Assembly (NCBI GenBank): GCA_017447185.1
Contig: JAFSOC010000010.1
Location: forward strand, 1-64,000
Reading direction: 5' to 3'
From: Clostridia bacterium
GTDB taxonomy: Bacteria; Bacillota; Clostridia; Christensenellales; Aristaeellaceae
Length of the DNA stretch: 64,000 bases
The notes under the pieces were generated by a model. It worked only from the letters and a program-made list of their open reading frames with translations. It was not told the DNA's origin and did not search any database. Shown here piece after piece: positions 7,757 through 16,370 of this stretch. A program made the position numbers and the translations under genes. Every line of letters starts with the position of its first letter. The stretch's first letter is position 1.

Positions 7757-10724
7757 CCCCGCTTTGAACGCTTCCTCCCGGATCCTCCGGAGCAGTAACA
7801 CAGCATCCCGGAGTTTCGCGCCTCCTGATTTCCTCCGACAGAGCGGCTGCCCGGTCAAGTATGGCCCGCATCATTTCTTCGGATATAAAATCCGGATCGT
7901 AATTGATCTGCACTGTTATCATCGTATCTTTTTCGATATAGCAGCAAATGTCAATATGCGGAATCGCTCTGCGGGCGCTTTTCTCCACCGGAGCAGTTTC
8001 GCCGGATACAGCGTATAAAATGAAATCCTCATTCTCACCGATCAGCTCCAGGCAGTTAAAGCTCACGTACGGAAACGGGGATTCATTTTTGCCCAGGATT
8101 CTGTAGTTAACGTCATGCTGGGGCGCGCTGTTTTCCATGGCGCGGAGCACATCCCTGCCGATGTGTTCAAAAAAACGCTCATCCCTGCTGAACGGAATCA
8201 TGATGCGATACGGGAAAAAGCCGGCGGAGCCGAGATATTCCGCGTCATTCCTTCCGCCGAAAACGTAAAACACCGCCAGATCCTCCAGACCCGTTACCTC
8301 CAGGCAGGCCTCACAGAGCAGGCCGAACATGTAGTCTCCGGTCTGGAGACGATATTTCGAGACAACAGGCTCCAGGGTTTCCATCCCGAAACGGGCTGTC
8401 ATATACGCATAGGAACGTACGGACGGCGGCTCCTTTCTGAGGGTTTTTGTGTAAAGCTCCGGCATGGCCGATGGCTTTTCCGCTTCAGCCTTCCATATCT
8501 TCTGTGTGTATTCAAAGTAGTCCGCATCTTCACGTATCCTGTATGCGGGATCCGGAAGGCTGCGTCGGATGTGCGTAATCAGCTTTTCTATAAATACATG
8601 ATCCATGAGGATGTGATGGATCCGCAGCAGGACGGTCACGGTTTCCGCCTTGAAGATCCTGATGTCAAACAGCCGCTCGGCGGTTCCGATGTCATACGGC
8701 TTGAAGAACGCCGCCTCATCTTCCTCCGAGGGAGCCCTGCCGAAGATCTCAATATCCTCTTCCCTGAGTCTTCTCTCCGGATGCGGTATCTGATACCACA
8801 CATCTTCCTGTTTTCGAAAGCATGTAAAAAGGTACGGAAAGGAATTGAACACCCTGACCAGGACAGCCCTGATCCCAGCGCCGTCCGTCCAGCGGTCCGT
8901 GAATTCGATTTCCCGGTACATGTTCGCTATCGGGCTTTGGTAAACAAACTGGTACTGCTGAGGCGTCAGCGGATATCTGTCAAGCCTTTCAGCCGGCGGA
9001 ACTTCGTTCCTCCCGCTTTCCCTGATCTTTTCCGCCAGCTTCCTGACGGTGACCTCTCCCGACAGGAAATCCGTCAGCTTCAGCTGCGCATGCATCTGGC
9101 TCAGGACCAGCGAAGCCAGTTCCGTAGATAGCAGCGAGGTGAAGCCGGCCTCCGCAAGGGGCGTTGTGACGCCGAACCCGTCGAAGGATACGATGCTTTT
9201 GCACCAGGACAGCAGCGTTTCCTCCGTCTCATCGGCCGGCGGGACAATGGGATGCTCATCGTCCCGGATTTCAGGAAGCATGCTGTAATCGAGTTTTCCG
9301 CCGGCATTGATCGGAAAACACTCCAGGTAACAATAACGGTCCGGGACCATATAGCCCGGCAGCCGGTGGGAAAGATAAGCCCGCAGCTCCTTTTCCTCCG
9401 CAGGCCCCTCACCGGTATAGTAAACCGCCAGATGCTGCGTACGGCGGATCTCGCAGACTTTTGCCGCGGCATAATCGATCTTTACGCCCGGGAATCCTCT
9501 GATGAGCGTTTCGATCTCTCCCGGTTCAATACGAAGTCCGCGCAGCTTGATCATCCGGTCCGCCCTTCCGACAATCTCATAACTGCCGTCGGAAAACCTT
9601 CTGGCATAATCTCCCGTACGGAAATACTTAACCCCGTCGATCACGACCGTCTTTTTCGCCGTCTCCTCCGGAAGGTTGAGATAGCCCATCATCATGTTTT
9701 CGCCGGCCATCAGGAGCTCCCCGGTTTCGCCGTCTCCCGTTTCGCGCCCCTCTTCATCCGCCACGAGGAGTTTCCAGCCCCGGTTTGGGAAGCTGTGGCC
9801 CGGCCGGTCAAGGATTTCCTTCGAAAGGAGCGTGCCGTTGGATTCCGTCTGGCTGTACAGGTTGTAGACGCGGCATGCCTTGGCATGGGCGCGGACTGTC
9901 TCCGCAATATCGGCAGGCAGCATCTCTCCCCCCAGGCCTACAAGGCGCACCTGTCTCAGGGCCTGCGCATAGGCGGGGACCTTCAGGAACTGCAGGAGGA
10001 CGGAAGGCGTCAAAGCTACAACATCCACCCCGTATTTATCCATGAGCCCGGCCATCAGCACAGGATTCCGGGATTGCTCCGCGTCCGCCATGATATAGGT
10101 GCACGCGGTGCTGAGCACCATGCAGTATTCAATATAGAAGAAAGAAAAGGTATGCCATGCGACGCCCAGGAAGGTATTCCCGTACTGTTGCAGGGCCCAG
10201 GCTCCCAGGTTCTCTCTGCAGGGGGATAGGGTAGCGATGAATCCCCTGTGCCTGAGGATCGCTCCCTTCGGCGCTCCGGTCGATCCGGAGGTATAGAGAA
10301 TCATGCACGGCGCGCTTCCGTCAATCCGGGGACGCTCCGGCTCGGAGTCTTCGGATTCCGATAGGATCTCCCCGAAGGCTGTTCTCCCTTCCTTCACCTC
10401 TGTACCGATCCGGAGGGCAGGCTTCAGATCGCTCTGCATCTTCCTGACCCGTTCCTCCGGGTAATCAGGGCCGACGGGTACGTACACCGCTCCGATCTTC
10501 ATGATCCCCAGCATTGCCACGATCGGCATGGCGTTTTTTGGGAGCGCCGCCATCACACGGTCTCCCTCCCGGATGCCGCGGCGTCTGAGGCCATTCGCAA
10601 ACCGGTTGACCGTCCGGTTCAGCTGTTCATAGGTATAGGAGACATCCGCTGCGATCACAGCCGGCCGGCTGCCGTGCTCCGCTGCATTTCGGATCAGAAA
10701 ATCTGAATAAAGGATTACATCCAT
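7749..10724 (-). CDS. Single-module NRPS (adenylation - carrier - condensation)
   Basis: 991 residues from the ATG at 10722-10724 (RBS AAAGGGAC). The adenylation domain spans about 1-490 (A3 LYTSGSTGAPKG at 144-154; A5 near YSQTESNG; A7/A8 YFRTGDYARR and RADRMIKLRGLRIE; A10 lysine K477). A carrier domain at 500-570 has the phosphopantetheine serine S530 in GFTSLL. A condensation domain at 580-960 has the HHxxxD motif as HHILMDH (703-709). The order A-PCP-C puts the condensation domain last, so it would pass the loaded unit to an acceptor made elsewhere. The A4 region (WHTFSFF) lacks the usual FD that holds an alpha-amino group, which suggests a non-standard acid. Third gene of the peptide operon, 41 bp after the glycosyltransferase. 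Confidence 0.88.
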   Translation of the reverse strand: MDVILYSDFLIRNAAEHGSRPAVIAADVSYTYEQLNRTVNRFANGLRRRGIREGDRVMAALPKNAMPIVAMLGIMKIGAVYVPVGPDYPEERVRKMQSDLKPALRIGTEVKEGRTAFGEILSESEDSEPERPRIDGSAPCMILYTSGSTGAPKGAILRHRGFIATLSPCRENLGAWALQQYGNTFLGVAWHTFSFFYIEYCMVLSTACTYIMADAEQSRNPVLMAGLMDKYGVDVVALTPSVLLQFLKVPAYAQALRQVRLVGLGGEMLPADIAETVRAHAKACRVYNLYSQTESNGTLLSKEILDRPGHSFPNRGWKLLVADEEGRETGDGETGELLMAGENMMMGYLNLPEETAKKTVVIDGVKYFRTGDYARRFSDGSYEIVGRADRMIKLRGLRIEPGEIETLIRGFPGVKIDYAAAKVCEIRRTQHLAVYYTGEGPAEEKELRAYLSHRLPGYMVPDRYCYLECFPINAGGKLDYSMLPEIRDDEHPIVPPADETEETLLSWCKSIVSFDGFGVTTPLAEAGFTSLLSTELASLVLSQMHAQLKLTDFLSGEVTVRKLAEKIRESGRNEVPPAERLDRYPLTPQQYQFVYQSPIANMYREIEFTDRWTDGAGIRAVLVRVFNSFPYLFTCFRKQEDVWYQIPHPERRLREEDIEIFGRAPSEEDEAAFFKPYDIGTAERLFDIRIFKAETVTVLLRIHHILMDHVFIEKLITHIRRSLPDPAYRIREDADYFEYTQKIWKAEAEKPSAMPELYTKTLRKEPPSVRSYAYMTARFGMETLEPVVSKYRLQTGDYMFGLLCEACLEVTGLEDLAVFYVFGGRNDAEYLGSAGFFPYRIMIPFSRDERFFEHIGRDVLRAMENSAPQHDVNYRILGKNESPFPYVSFNCLELIGENEDFILYAVSGETAPVEKSARRAIPHIDICCYIEKDTMITVQINYDPDFISEEMMRAILDRAAALSEEIRRRETPGCCVTAPEDPGGSVQSGVI

Positions 10725-10765
10725 TTCGCTTGTCCCTTTCGACTTTTGATGCGCGGGAAAACCGG

Positions 10766-12748
10766 CTAATGGTTCAGGATGGAAAACAACAAGGCATCCA
10801 GTTCCCTGATTGCAGGGAAGCTGCCGGCCGCCAGTTTTTCCCTTATACCGGTGAAAAGCGCTGTCAGCTGCTGCCGCTCCTTCCTGTTCCATACAGGCAG
10901 CTCATCCTCCGGAAGAAGCTGTCCCAGCAGCAGCTCATCCTCCCTTCCCAGGCTGACGCCGCTCATGCGAAGCGAATCACAGCGGATGCGGTTGTAGATC
11001 CCGGCCCGCTCCGCCGGATCCGTCAGGCGGGATCTTTCGGATATCTGACCGTCATGAACGCGGTACCGGTGGTGGATATCCGCAAGGCATGAGATCGCGC
11101 CCAGCTTGGACGCTTCCATAAAGAAGCGGTAGTCCTGCATGACGAAATAATCTTCCCGGTATGACAAACGGTTGTCCACCATAAACGACTTGCGGATCAT
11201 CGTGGAAGAATTGCAGAACTCCAGGTTCTCCAGCAGCAGTTTTGCCTGAAAATGCTCCGGTGATCCGGGGATTGCGGCGGAACGGGCGATGACTTTTCCT
11301 TCCCGTTCGATCCCCTGGGACGACGTCCCGAGGATCATGATCTCCCGGTTGTTTTCAAGAAAAGTCAGCTGTGCCTCCAGCCGATCCGGAAGCGAGACGT
11401 CATCTGCACCCATCAGGGCGATATATTCCCCCCGGCTTTCAGTGACGGCCATGTTCGCCGCCGCGGAGATTCCCGGACGACGCTCATTTTTCAGCAGGCG
11501 GATCCTCGGGTCCGAAAAGCCCCGGATCACATCACAGCCCGCATCCGTGGAACCGTCATCCACGATAATCAGTTCGAGGTTCCGCCAGGATTGCTCCAGG
11601 ATCGACGAAACGGCTTCGGCAAGAAACTCCTCCGCATTCCGGACAGGCATGATTACGCTTACCAGCGGATGCCTTTCCGGAGGGAGCGGAGGCGAAAAAT
11701 AGCGTTCCCGGTTGATCCGCCAGGCCCTGCCTTCCGGCCAGGCCCTGCCCGCCCTGCTGTTCCATGCTTCCGATTCTTCCGTTTTCCCTTCGTCATAGGC
11801 AAGGGCACACAGCTTCAGGCAGGGGAGGTAGTTGTCATATCCGGTAAACTCCAGCATAAATTTTGTGATGTCCGGGGGAATCCCTGTGGCCTTCCGGTAC
11901 TGTCTTTGCGCTTCCCCGGCTTCTCCCAGGCCTTCGGCAGCCAGACCCAGCTGATAGCAGAGGAAAGCGGAAAGCGGTACTCCGTACCGGTCAACCGAGA
12001 TGCTGATCAGCTGCCGGCACTTTTCGTATTCCTTCTGCCTGAGAAGCATCTCCGTCATAAACACCAGCGCATACTGGACCTGGGCGGCAGGAGGATCCGT
12101 CATCAGAAAGTCATGCCACGCTTCCGGCGCCCGGGGATCATCCCGGAGGGCCAGCTCACGGCAGTAATAGGAGCGCATATAGGATCCGGACAGCCTGCCG
12201 GAATCCCTTACCTTGTCAAAGATCTGCATGTTCCTTTCCGGCTCATTGATATATTCCTTTTTGTGGATAATCGTGATCTCCGGACAGAGCATGATGTTCC
12301 AGGTGCTGTCGATCCTGATGGCTTCGTGGATATCTCCCTCCCACCGGCAGGCAAGTTCACGCCGGTGTATCCTGTCCCGAAGACCGAGATCCGTCAGGAA
12401 TCCGTAATTACGGTAGGTCATGAACACCGCGTCCGTCTCAGGAGTCAGCCGGTCCCTGAGTTCAAGCAACTTCCGGATCCCGTCCGGATCCGGAACATCA
12501 TCGGCGTCAAGCCACATCACATGATCGCATCCGGCTTTCGACGCGGCAAAATTACGAGCCCTGGCAAAGCTGTTCTGCCAGGGCTCGCTGAAAACAAGGT
12601 CTGTGTATTCTCGGGCGATCTCTGTGCTTCTGTCTGTCGATCCGGTATCCACGACGATCAGCTCATCCGCGAACTGCACGGCAGCGGACAAACATCGCCC
12701 CAGAACACGCTCTTCATTTTTGACGATTAAACAAACGCTGAGGCTCAT
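10766..12748 (-). CDS. Double GT2 glycosyltransferase with TPR-like linker
   Basis: 660 residues. The first GT-A domain (1-~200) begins SVCLIVKNEERVLGRCL and has the metal-binding DADD at 81-84 plus a WEGDIHEAI segment, as in TPR-linked GT2 enzymes such as the glycocin transferase SunS. A helical TPR-like middle (about 200-340) follows, then a second GT2 domain starting PLVSVIMPVRNAEEFL with VDDGSTD and MGADD motifs (about 350-600). It would transfer sugar from a nucleotide sugar to a protein or peptide acceptor. The start codon overlaps the stop codon of the repeat peptide by one base and has no RBS of its own, so translation is probably coupled. The peptide is the natural candidate acceptor (inference). 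Confidence 0.83.
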   Translation of the reverse strand: MSLSVCLIVKNEERVLGRCLSAAVQFADELIVVDTGSTDRSTEIAREYTDLVFSEPWQNSFARARNFAASKAGCDHVMWLDADDVPDPDGIRKLLELRDRLTPETDAVFMTYRNYGFLTDLGLRDRIHRRELACRWEGDIHEAIRIDSTWNIMLCPEITIIHKKEYINEPERNMQIFDKVRDSGRLSGSYMRSYYCRELALRDDPRAPEAWHDFLMTDPPAAQVQYALVFMTEMLLRQKEYEKCRQLISISVDRYGVPLSAFLCYQLGLAAEGLGEAGEAQRQYRKATGIPPDITKFMLEFTGYDNYLPCLKLCALAYDEGKTEESEAWNSRAGRAWPEGRAWRINRERYFSPPLPPERHPLVSVIMPVRNAEEFLAEAVSSILEQSWRNLELIIVDDGSTDAGCDVIRGFSDPRIRLLKNERRPGISAAANMAVTESRGEYIALMGADDVSLPDRLEAQLTFLENNREIMILGTSSQGIEREGKVIARSAAIPGSPEHFQAKLLLENLEFCNSSTMIRKSFMVDNRLSYREDYFVMQDYRFFMEASKLGAISCLADIHHRYRVHDGQISERSRLTDPAERAGIYNRIRCDSLRMSGVSLGREDELLLGQLLPEDELPVWNRKERQQLTALFTGIREKLAAGSFPAIRELDALLFSILNH

Positions 12749-12972
12749 CAGTCACGGTCCGAAACGTTGATATTGGCCGAGTTGAGCCTGACTTTTTTGT
12801 TGTCTGGAATATCACCGTCCGAAACGTTGATATTGGCTGAGTTGAACCTGACTTTTTTTTCGCTTGGTTGATCTGGCGTATCTAACTCTTTTCCGGCGGA
12901 AACTTCCTGCATTTGGGTATCAGTCAGATCCTCCGCGTCCAACGGCCTTCCGGTTTCTTTTTTATTACTCAT
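12748..12972 (-). CDS. Repeat-core precursor-like peptide (candidate RiPP/glycopeptide precursor)
   Basis: 74 residues, no signal peptide, no cysteine. Residues 1-27 resemble a RiPP leader, ending EDLTDTQMQEVSAGK, close to the LSDxELxxVSGG style of leaders cut after a double-Gly-like site. The rest carries two near-identical units, KKVRFNSANINVSDGD (39-54) and KKVRLNSANINVSDRD (59-74), period 20. Each unit has Ser and Asn acceptors, including an N-V-S sequon. It is the first gene of the operon with its own strong promoter and RBS (AAAGGAG), and is followed by a coupled glycosyltransferase and an NRPS. I do not recognise a described family. Alternatively it could be a small regulatory protein. 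Confidence 0.7.
   Translation of the reverse strand: MSNKKETGRPLDAEDLTDTQMQEVSAGKELDTPDQPSEKKVRFNSANINVSDGDIPDNKKVRLNSANINVSDRD
12752..12858 (-). repeat. Two 47-bp tandem repeats, period 60, encoding the peptide cores
   Basis: Units at 12752-12798 and 12812-12858 differ at only three positions. The 60-bp period equals 20 codons and creates the duplicated core of the small peptide. DNA identity this high suggests a recent duplication or conversion. Confidence 0.9.
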
Positions 12973-13044
12973 TGCAAAAAAACTCCTTTCATGTCCGGCC
13001 GTAAATAACGGTTTGTCGGAATATTTTATTGTACATTCAAGCGT

Positions 13045-13074
13045 AATATATCACTGCAGAGGTTTTCCTGTCAA
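13045..13074 (-). promoter_or_regulatory. Promoter of the peptide-GT-NRPS operon
   Basis: On the minus strand: -35 TTGACA (13069-13074), 18-bp spacer, -10 TATATT (13045-13050). The predicted leader is about 65 nt to the ATG at 12972. Confidence 0.7.
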
Positions 13075-13083
13075 GAACGCTGT

Positions 13084-13281
13084 TTCCGCCGTATTCAGTT
13101 GTACAGGTTTCTGGCAATGTCAGGATCGTCGATGTTTTCAATGGCCGCCAGGGCGGAACGCGACGGCGGATACCGCTCGCTGCCGTGCAGGCTGCGCAAC
13201 GCGCCGGACCCGGCTTTCTGGTATGGCAGCGCCGGGATCGGCTTCGCGATGCTGGTTTATGCGGAGACCCTCACCGGATGA
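13084..13281 (+). pseudogene. C-terminal remnant of a LanM/LanC-like lanthipeptide cyclase
   Basis: The plus-strand frame reads ...ARAERDGGYRSLPC... then DPAFWYGSAGIGFAMLVYAE and stops at 13279-13281. The pattern (Gly-Tyr, ~15 residues, then Phe-Trp/Tyr-x-Gly-x-Ala-Gly-Ile-Gly-Phe) is that of the very end of type 2 lanthipeptide synthetases. About 60 residues remain of a protein normally near 900; no start or RBS is apparent. It lies divergent from and just upstream of the repeat-peptide operon. This suggests that a lanthipeptide-type locus once stood here, or that the peptide system replaced one. Confidence 0.65.
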
Positions 13282-13296
13282 CCCCACTGCGCCCGG

Positions 13297-14391
13297 TCAT
13301 TCCTCCCGGATGTGAATCTGGACCTGGTTGGGGTATTCCGCGTCTTTGTTCCAGGTATAGGCCATATTCGACTCAATACTTTTCAGCACTCTCATCGAGA
13401 GCACCTCGCCCTTTGCGGTGATGTCGAATTGCGGCCCGTTATAGCTGACCGTCATCACCGCCTCCATATCGGCTTCTGAAAATTCAATCACCGTATGAAT
13501 CTGCGGGTCCTTCAGGACGCGGATCAGCTGGATGTGCACCAGTTCCTCAAAAGCCAGGTGGATGCGGCTGGCTGTTTTCCAGGGAATATGGTTTTTGCTG
13601 CAGTATCTGTCGATCTCGCCCGTCGCGCCCGGAAAGTCATATTTCTTGTTCCCGATGCTGAGCTCCAGCACCTTGAGCCTGTGAATAAAGCGGCGGGTTT
13701 TTTCATTCTGCGGATTGTCAAAAATCTGTTCCGGGGATCCATCCTCGCAGATGCCGCCTTCGTCCATAAAGAAGACACGGTTGCTGATGTCCCTGGCAAA
13801 GCGCATCTCATGTGTCACGATAATGAGCGTCTTCCCTGTTTTCGCCAGCTCCCGGATGACGGCCTGCACTTCCCCGACCATGGTGGGATCCAGCGCGCTG
13901 GTGGGTTCGTCAAACAGGATGACACCCGGATCCATCGCCAGCGTGCGTGCGATGGCAATCCGCTGCTTCTGCCCGCCGGACAGTTCATCCGGATAGTTCA
14001 GCTCTTTGTCCGCCAGGCCGACCATCTGCAGCAGGCGCATGCCTTCATCATAGGCCTCCTGCCTGCTTTTCCCCAGCAGGTCCACAGGCGCCAGCATAAT
14101 GTTCTCAATCACTGACAGATGGCTGAACAGGTTGAAGGACTGGAAGACCATGCCCATCTTCTGCCGCACTTTATCCAGGTCGCAGGCGGGATCGGTCACT
14201 TCCGTTCCGTCAATCCAGATATGGCCTTCCGTAGGCTTTTCCAGCATGTTGATGCAGCGCAGCAGCGTGCTTTTTCCCGTGCCGGAGGGGCCGATGACGG
14301 CAATCACATCACCGTCGTTGATATCAACCGTCACGTCCTTCAGGGGAGTGGCATTCTGGTAGACCTTTTTCAGATGCTCAATCCGGATCAT
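13297..14391 (-). CDS. Amino-acid ABC transporter ATPase fused to an RsbW-like domain
   Basis: 364 residues. Residues 1-240 are a polar amino-acid ABC ATPase of the GlnQ/HisP type: Walker A GPSGTGKS (34-41), signature LSGGQKQRIAIARTLA, Walker B ILFDEPTSALDP. The usual family length is about 240-255. Here ~120 further residues resemble a serine-kinase anti-sigma fold (IHLAFEELVHIQLIRVL; MTVSYNGPQFDI), with the catalytic Asn and the G1-box Asp replaced. The ATG overlaps the permease gene by 14 bp, so this is the second gene of an import operon. The tail may sense nucleotide, dimerise or regulate transport (inference). Confidence 0.85.
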   Translation of the reverse strand: MIRIEHLKKVYQNATPLKDVTVDINDGDVIAVIGPSGTGKSTLLRCINMLEKPTEGHIWIDGTEVTDPACDLDKVRQKMGMVFQSFNLFSHLSVIENIMLAPVDLLGKSRQEAYDEGMRLLQMVGLADKELNYPDELSGGQKQRIAIARTLAMDPGVILFDEPTSALDPTMVGEVQAVIRELAKTGKTLIIVTHEMRFARDISNRVFFMDEGGICEDGSPEQIFDNPQNEKTRRFIHRLKVLELSIGNKKYDFPGATGEIDRYCSKNHIPWKTASRIHLAFEELVHIQLIRVLKDPQIHTVIEFSEADMEAVMTVSYNGPQFDITAKGEVLSMRVLKSIESNMAYTWNKDAEYPNQVQIHIREE

Positions 14392-15988
14392 GACGGTTCA
14401 CTCCCTTCAGCAAGGATTTCTTTTTGCGCCTGCGCGGGTTCGTGCGGATCAGGATCCTGTTGATCAGGAGAATCAGCAGCCCCTCCAGCAGGAAATAAAT
14501 CACCGTTATGGCAATCAGCGGGAAGAAAGCCTCATAGGTCCGGCTGCGCACGATATCGCCCATCTTTGTCAGGTCCTGCACCGCGATGTATCCCACGATG
14601 GCGGTGGCCTTGATGAGGCTCACAATTTCACTCTTATAGGCCGGCAGGATATGGGGAATGGCCTGGGGAAGGATAATCCGGAAGAAGGTGCGGCGGTTGG
14701 AGTAGCCCAGCGCGTAGGACGCTTCATACTGGCCCTGGTCAATCGTGCCGACCCCCATCCTCAGCAGGCTGAACACCGATGACCCGAAAGTGAGGGTAAA
14801 GCCGATGACCGCGACAGCAATGCCGCTGATCGAAACGCTGCCAAAGACGATGTAGTACAGCACCATGAGCAACACAACCATGGGCATTCCCTGCACCAGC
14901 CACATGCAGAAGCGTGTAATCGCGTTGGCGATAACATTCCCGTTCCTGCACAGCATAAAGACCAGGAATCCCAGGACCGTACCGCACAGGATGGACAGCA
15001 CCGTAATGAGCAGGGTTGTCAGGAGGCCGTCCGTAAACAGCTTCCAGCGGTCCTCCCGGATGAAGGTCTTCTCAAAGCTGGCGGCAATGCTGCCCAGGAA
15101 AGAGGTATCCTCCTGCACCGCGGCAGTGCCTCCCCGGGTTTTCATGACCGCCATCACGATGCCGCCGTGGTAGTTCGCGGAGCTGAAGAGCATGCTCTCC
15201 TTCCGTTCGTCGGTGATGGTAATGCAGCTGTCGGCAAAGTCGGCTTTTCCTGTCTGCACCGCTGCCAGTACGCTGTCAAAGGTCATCTGGGTAATTTCAA
15301 GCCGGTACCCGTTTGCCTGGCAGAACCGGGCGGCGATGTCCACATCATAGCCTACCACCCGTCCGTCCTTGATAAATGCGAAAGGCGGAATGGTGGAGTC
15401 CACCGCCATCTGCAGGGTGCCGTTTGTGTCGGGCAGCGCGGTATAGTCGAAGACCGTGCGCTTATCCTCGTCCGTGCTGAACCAGAGCGCGTCGATCTCC
15501 TTCATGGTTCCGTCCTTCCACAGTTCGTCCACGAAAGCGCTGTACTGGTCCCGCAGCTTCTGCCCCTCATCGGTTTTCGGAAACACGGCTGCCAGTTCGC
15601 TGTCAGCCATCTTCTCATCCAGGATAACCAGATCGGAATGACTGAGCGTCATATAGCGGGCAACGGGTTCATCGCAGCACCAGCCATCCACTTTCCCGTT
15701 CTGCAGCGCGATCAGGGCGTCCGTCTGGGAGTTGTAGTAGTTGATTTTAACATTCGGAACGCGCTGCTGCGTCAGCGTATCGCAGATCATGCCTGTCTGC
15801 ACCCCGACGGTGCCTCCGGCCAGTTCGTCGATGGAAGTGATTCCCCCTGCAGGGGAAGCGCTTCCCGCGGGAGAAGCGCTTTCCGCTGGAGGAGCACTTT
15901 CCGTGGCGGTTTCACTTTCCGCGAAAGCTGCGCCGGCGCAGAGCAAAAAAAAGCAAAGCAGCAGGCTCAGGATCCGTTTATGATTCAT
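14378..15988 (-). CDS. Amino-acid ABC transporter: substrate-binding halves fused to permease
   Basis: 536 residues from the ATG at 15988 (RBS AAAGGAG); a longer open frame upstream lacks an RBS. A signal peptide (1-~23, MNHKRILSLLLCFFLL) is followed by an Ala/Ser/Pro-rich linker (about 30-48). Then comes a second-lobe-type binding segment (IDELAGGTVGVQTG; ALIALQNGKVDGW), then a first-lobe-type segment (IPPFAFIKDGRVVGYDVDIAARFC; DERKESMLFSS), so the lobes are in permuted order. The C-terminal ~220 residues are the HisM/GlnP-type permease (LLTTLLITVLSILCGTVLGF; EASYALGYSNRRTFFRIILPQA, the EAA loop). With the next gene it forms an amino-acid importer in the cell membrane. Confidence 0.85.
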   Translation of the reverse strand: MNHKRILSLLLCFFLLCAGAAFAESETATESAPPAESASPAGSASPAGGITSIDELAGGTVGVQTGMICDTLTQQRVPNVKINYYNSQTDALIALQNGKVDGWCCDEPVARYMTLSHSDLVILDEKMADSELAAVFPKTDEGQKLRDQYSAFVDELWKDGTMKEIDALWFSTDEDKRTVFDYTALPDTNGTLQMAVDSTIPPFAFIKDGRVVGYDVDIAARFCQANGYRLEITQMTFDSVLAAVQTGKADFADSCITITDERKESMLFSSANYHGGIVMAVMKTRGGTAAVQEDTSFLGSIAASFEKTFIREDRWKLFTDGLLTTLLITVLSILCGTVLGFLVFMLCRNGNVIANAITRFCMWLVQGMPMVVLLMVLYYIVFGSVSISGIAVAVIGFTLTFGSSVFSLLRMGVGTIDQGQYEASYALGYSNRRTFFRIILPQAIPHILPAYKSEIVSLIKATAIVGYIAVQDLTKMGDIVRSRTYEAFFPLIAITVIYFLLEGLLILLINRILIRTNPRRRKKKSLLKGVNRHDPD

Positions 15989-16127
15989 ACGGTTTTTCTC
16001 CTTTGACAATTCCGGGCTCATAGGTCTGCCATCCGGTTGTGACATTGTATCATCATTCCGCGGGAAAAGCCATTAAATTGATAATTCCCCCGTATTCCAT
16101 CCTGAACACTTTCGCCGATCCCGTCAA

Positions 16128-16360
16128 TCAGTTTTTCAGGAATATTTCTTCCAGTCTCTCATAGCTGGTTTCCTCTTCTGTCAGGGCCAGCCGGAGCAGG
16201 ATGGCAGCCTTCTGCGGGGAGAGCGTGTTCGCGGCGATCGTAGTTTTGCACAGCAGGTTTTCCTTCAGGATGACGCTGTTGTCGATCCGGGAGTTTCAAT
16301 TTCTGCAATTTCGTGGGCGCCGAAAATGTCCTCAAAGCGCATTTCATACTTTCCGATGTT
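16128..16360 (-). pseudogene. L-asparaginase C-terminal remnant with frameshift
   Basis: Minus-strand reading gives ...CKTTIAANTLSPQKAAILLRLALT... and ends EEIFLKN at the stop 16128-16130. This matches the C-terminus of bacterial L-asparaginases (the ...LNPQKARVLLQLALT... region). Upstream, a second frame (NIGKYEMRFEDIFGAHEIAEIETPG) carries protein-like sequence that must shift frame to join it. Only about 75 residues remain of a ~330-residue enzyme. It sits directly after the MBL hydrolase on the same strand. Confidence 0.5.
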
Positions 16361-16370
16361 TCACTTTCAT

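Noticed and set aside
12752-12858. Tandem repeats as a possible CRISPR-like array
   Set aside because: Only two units, in frame, coding for the peptide cores, with no spacer diversity.
15842-15910. GC-rich repeats in the ABC permease gene
   Set aside because: Explained by the Ala/Ser/Pro-rich linker after the signal peptide.
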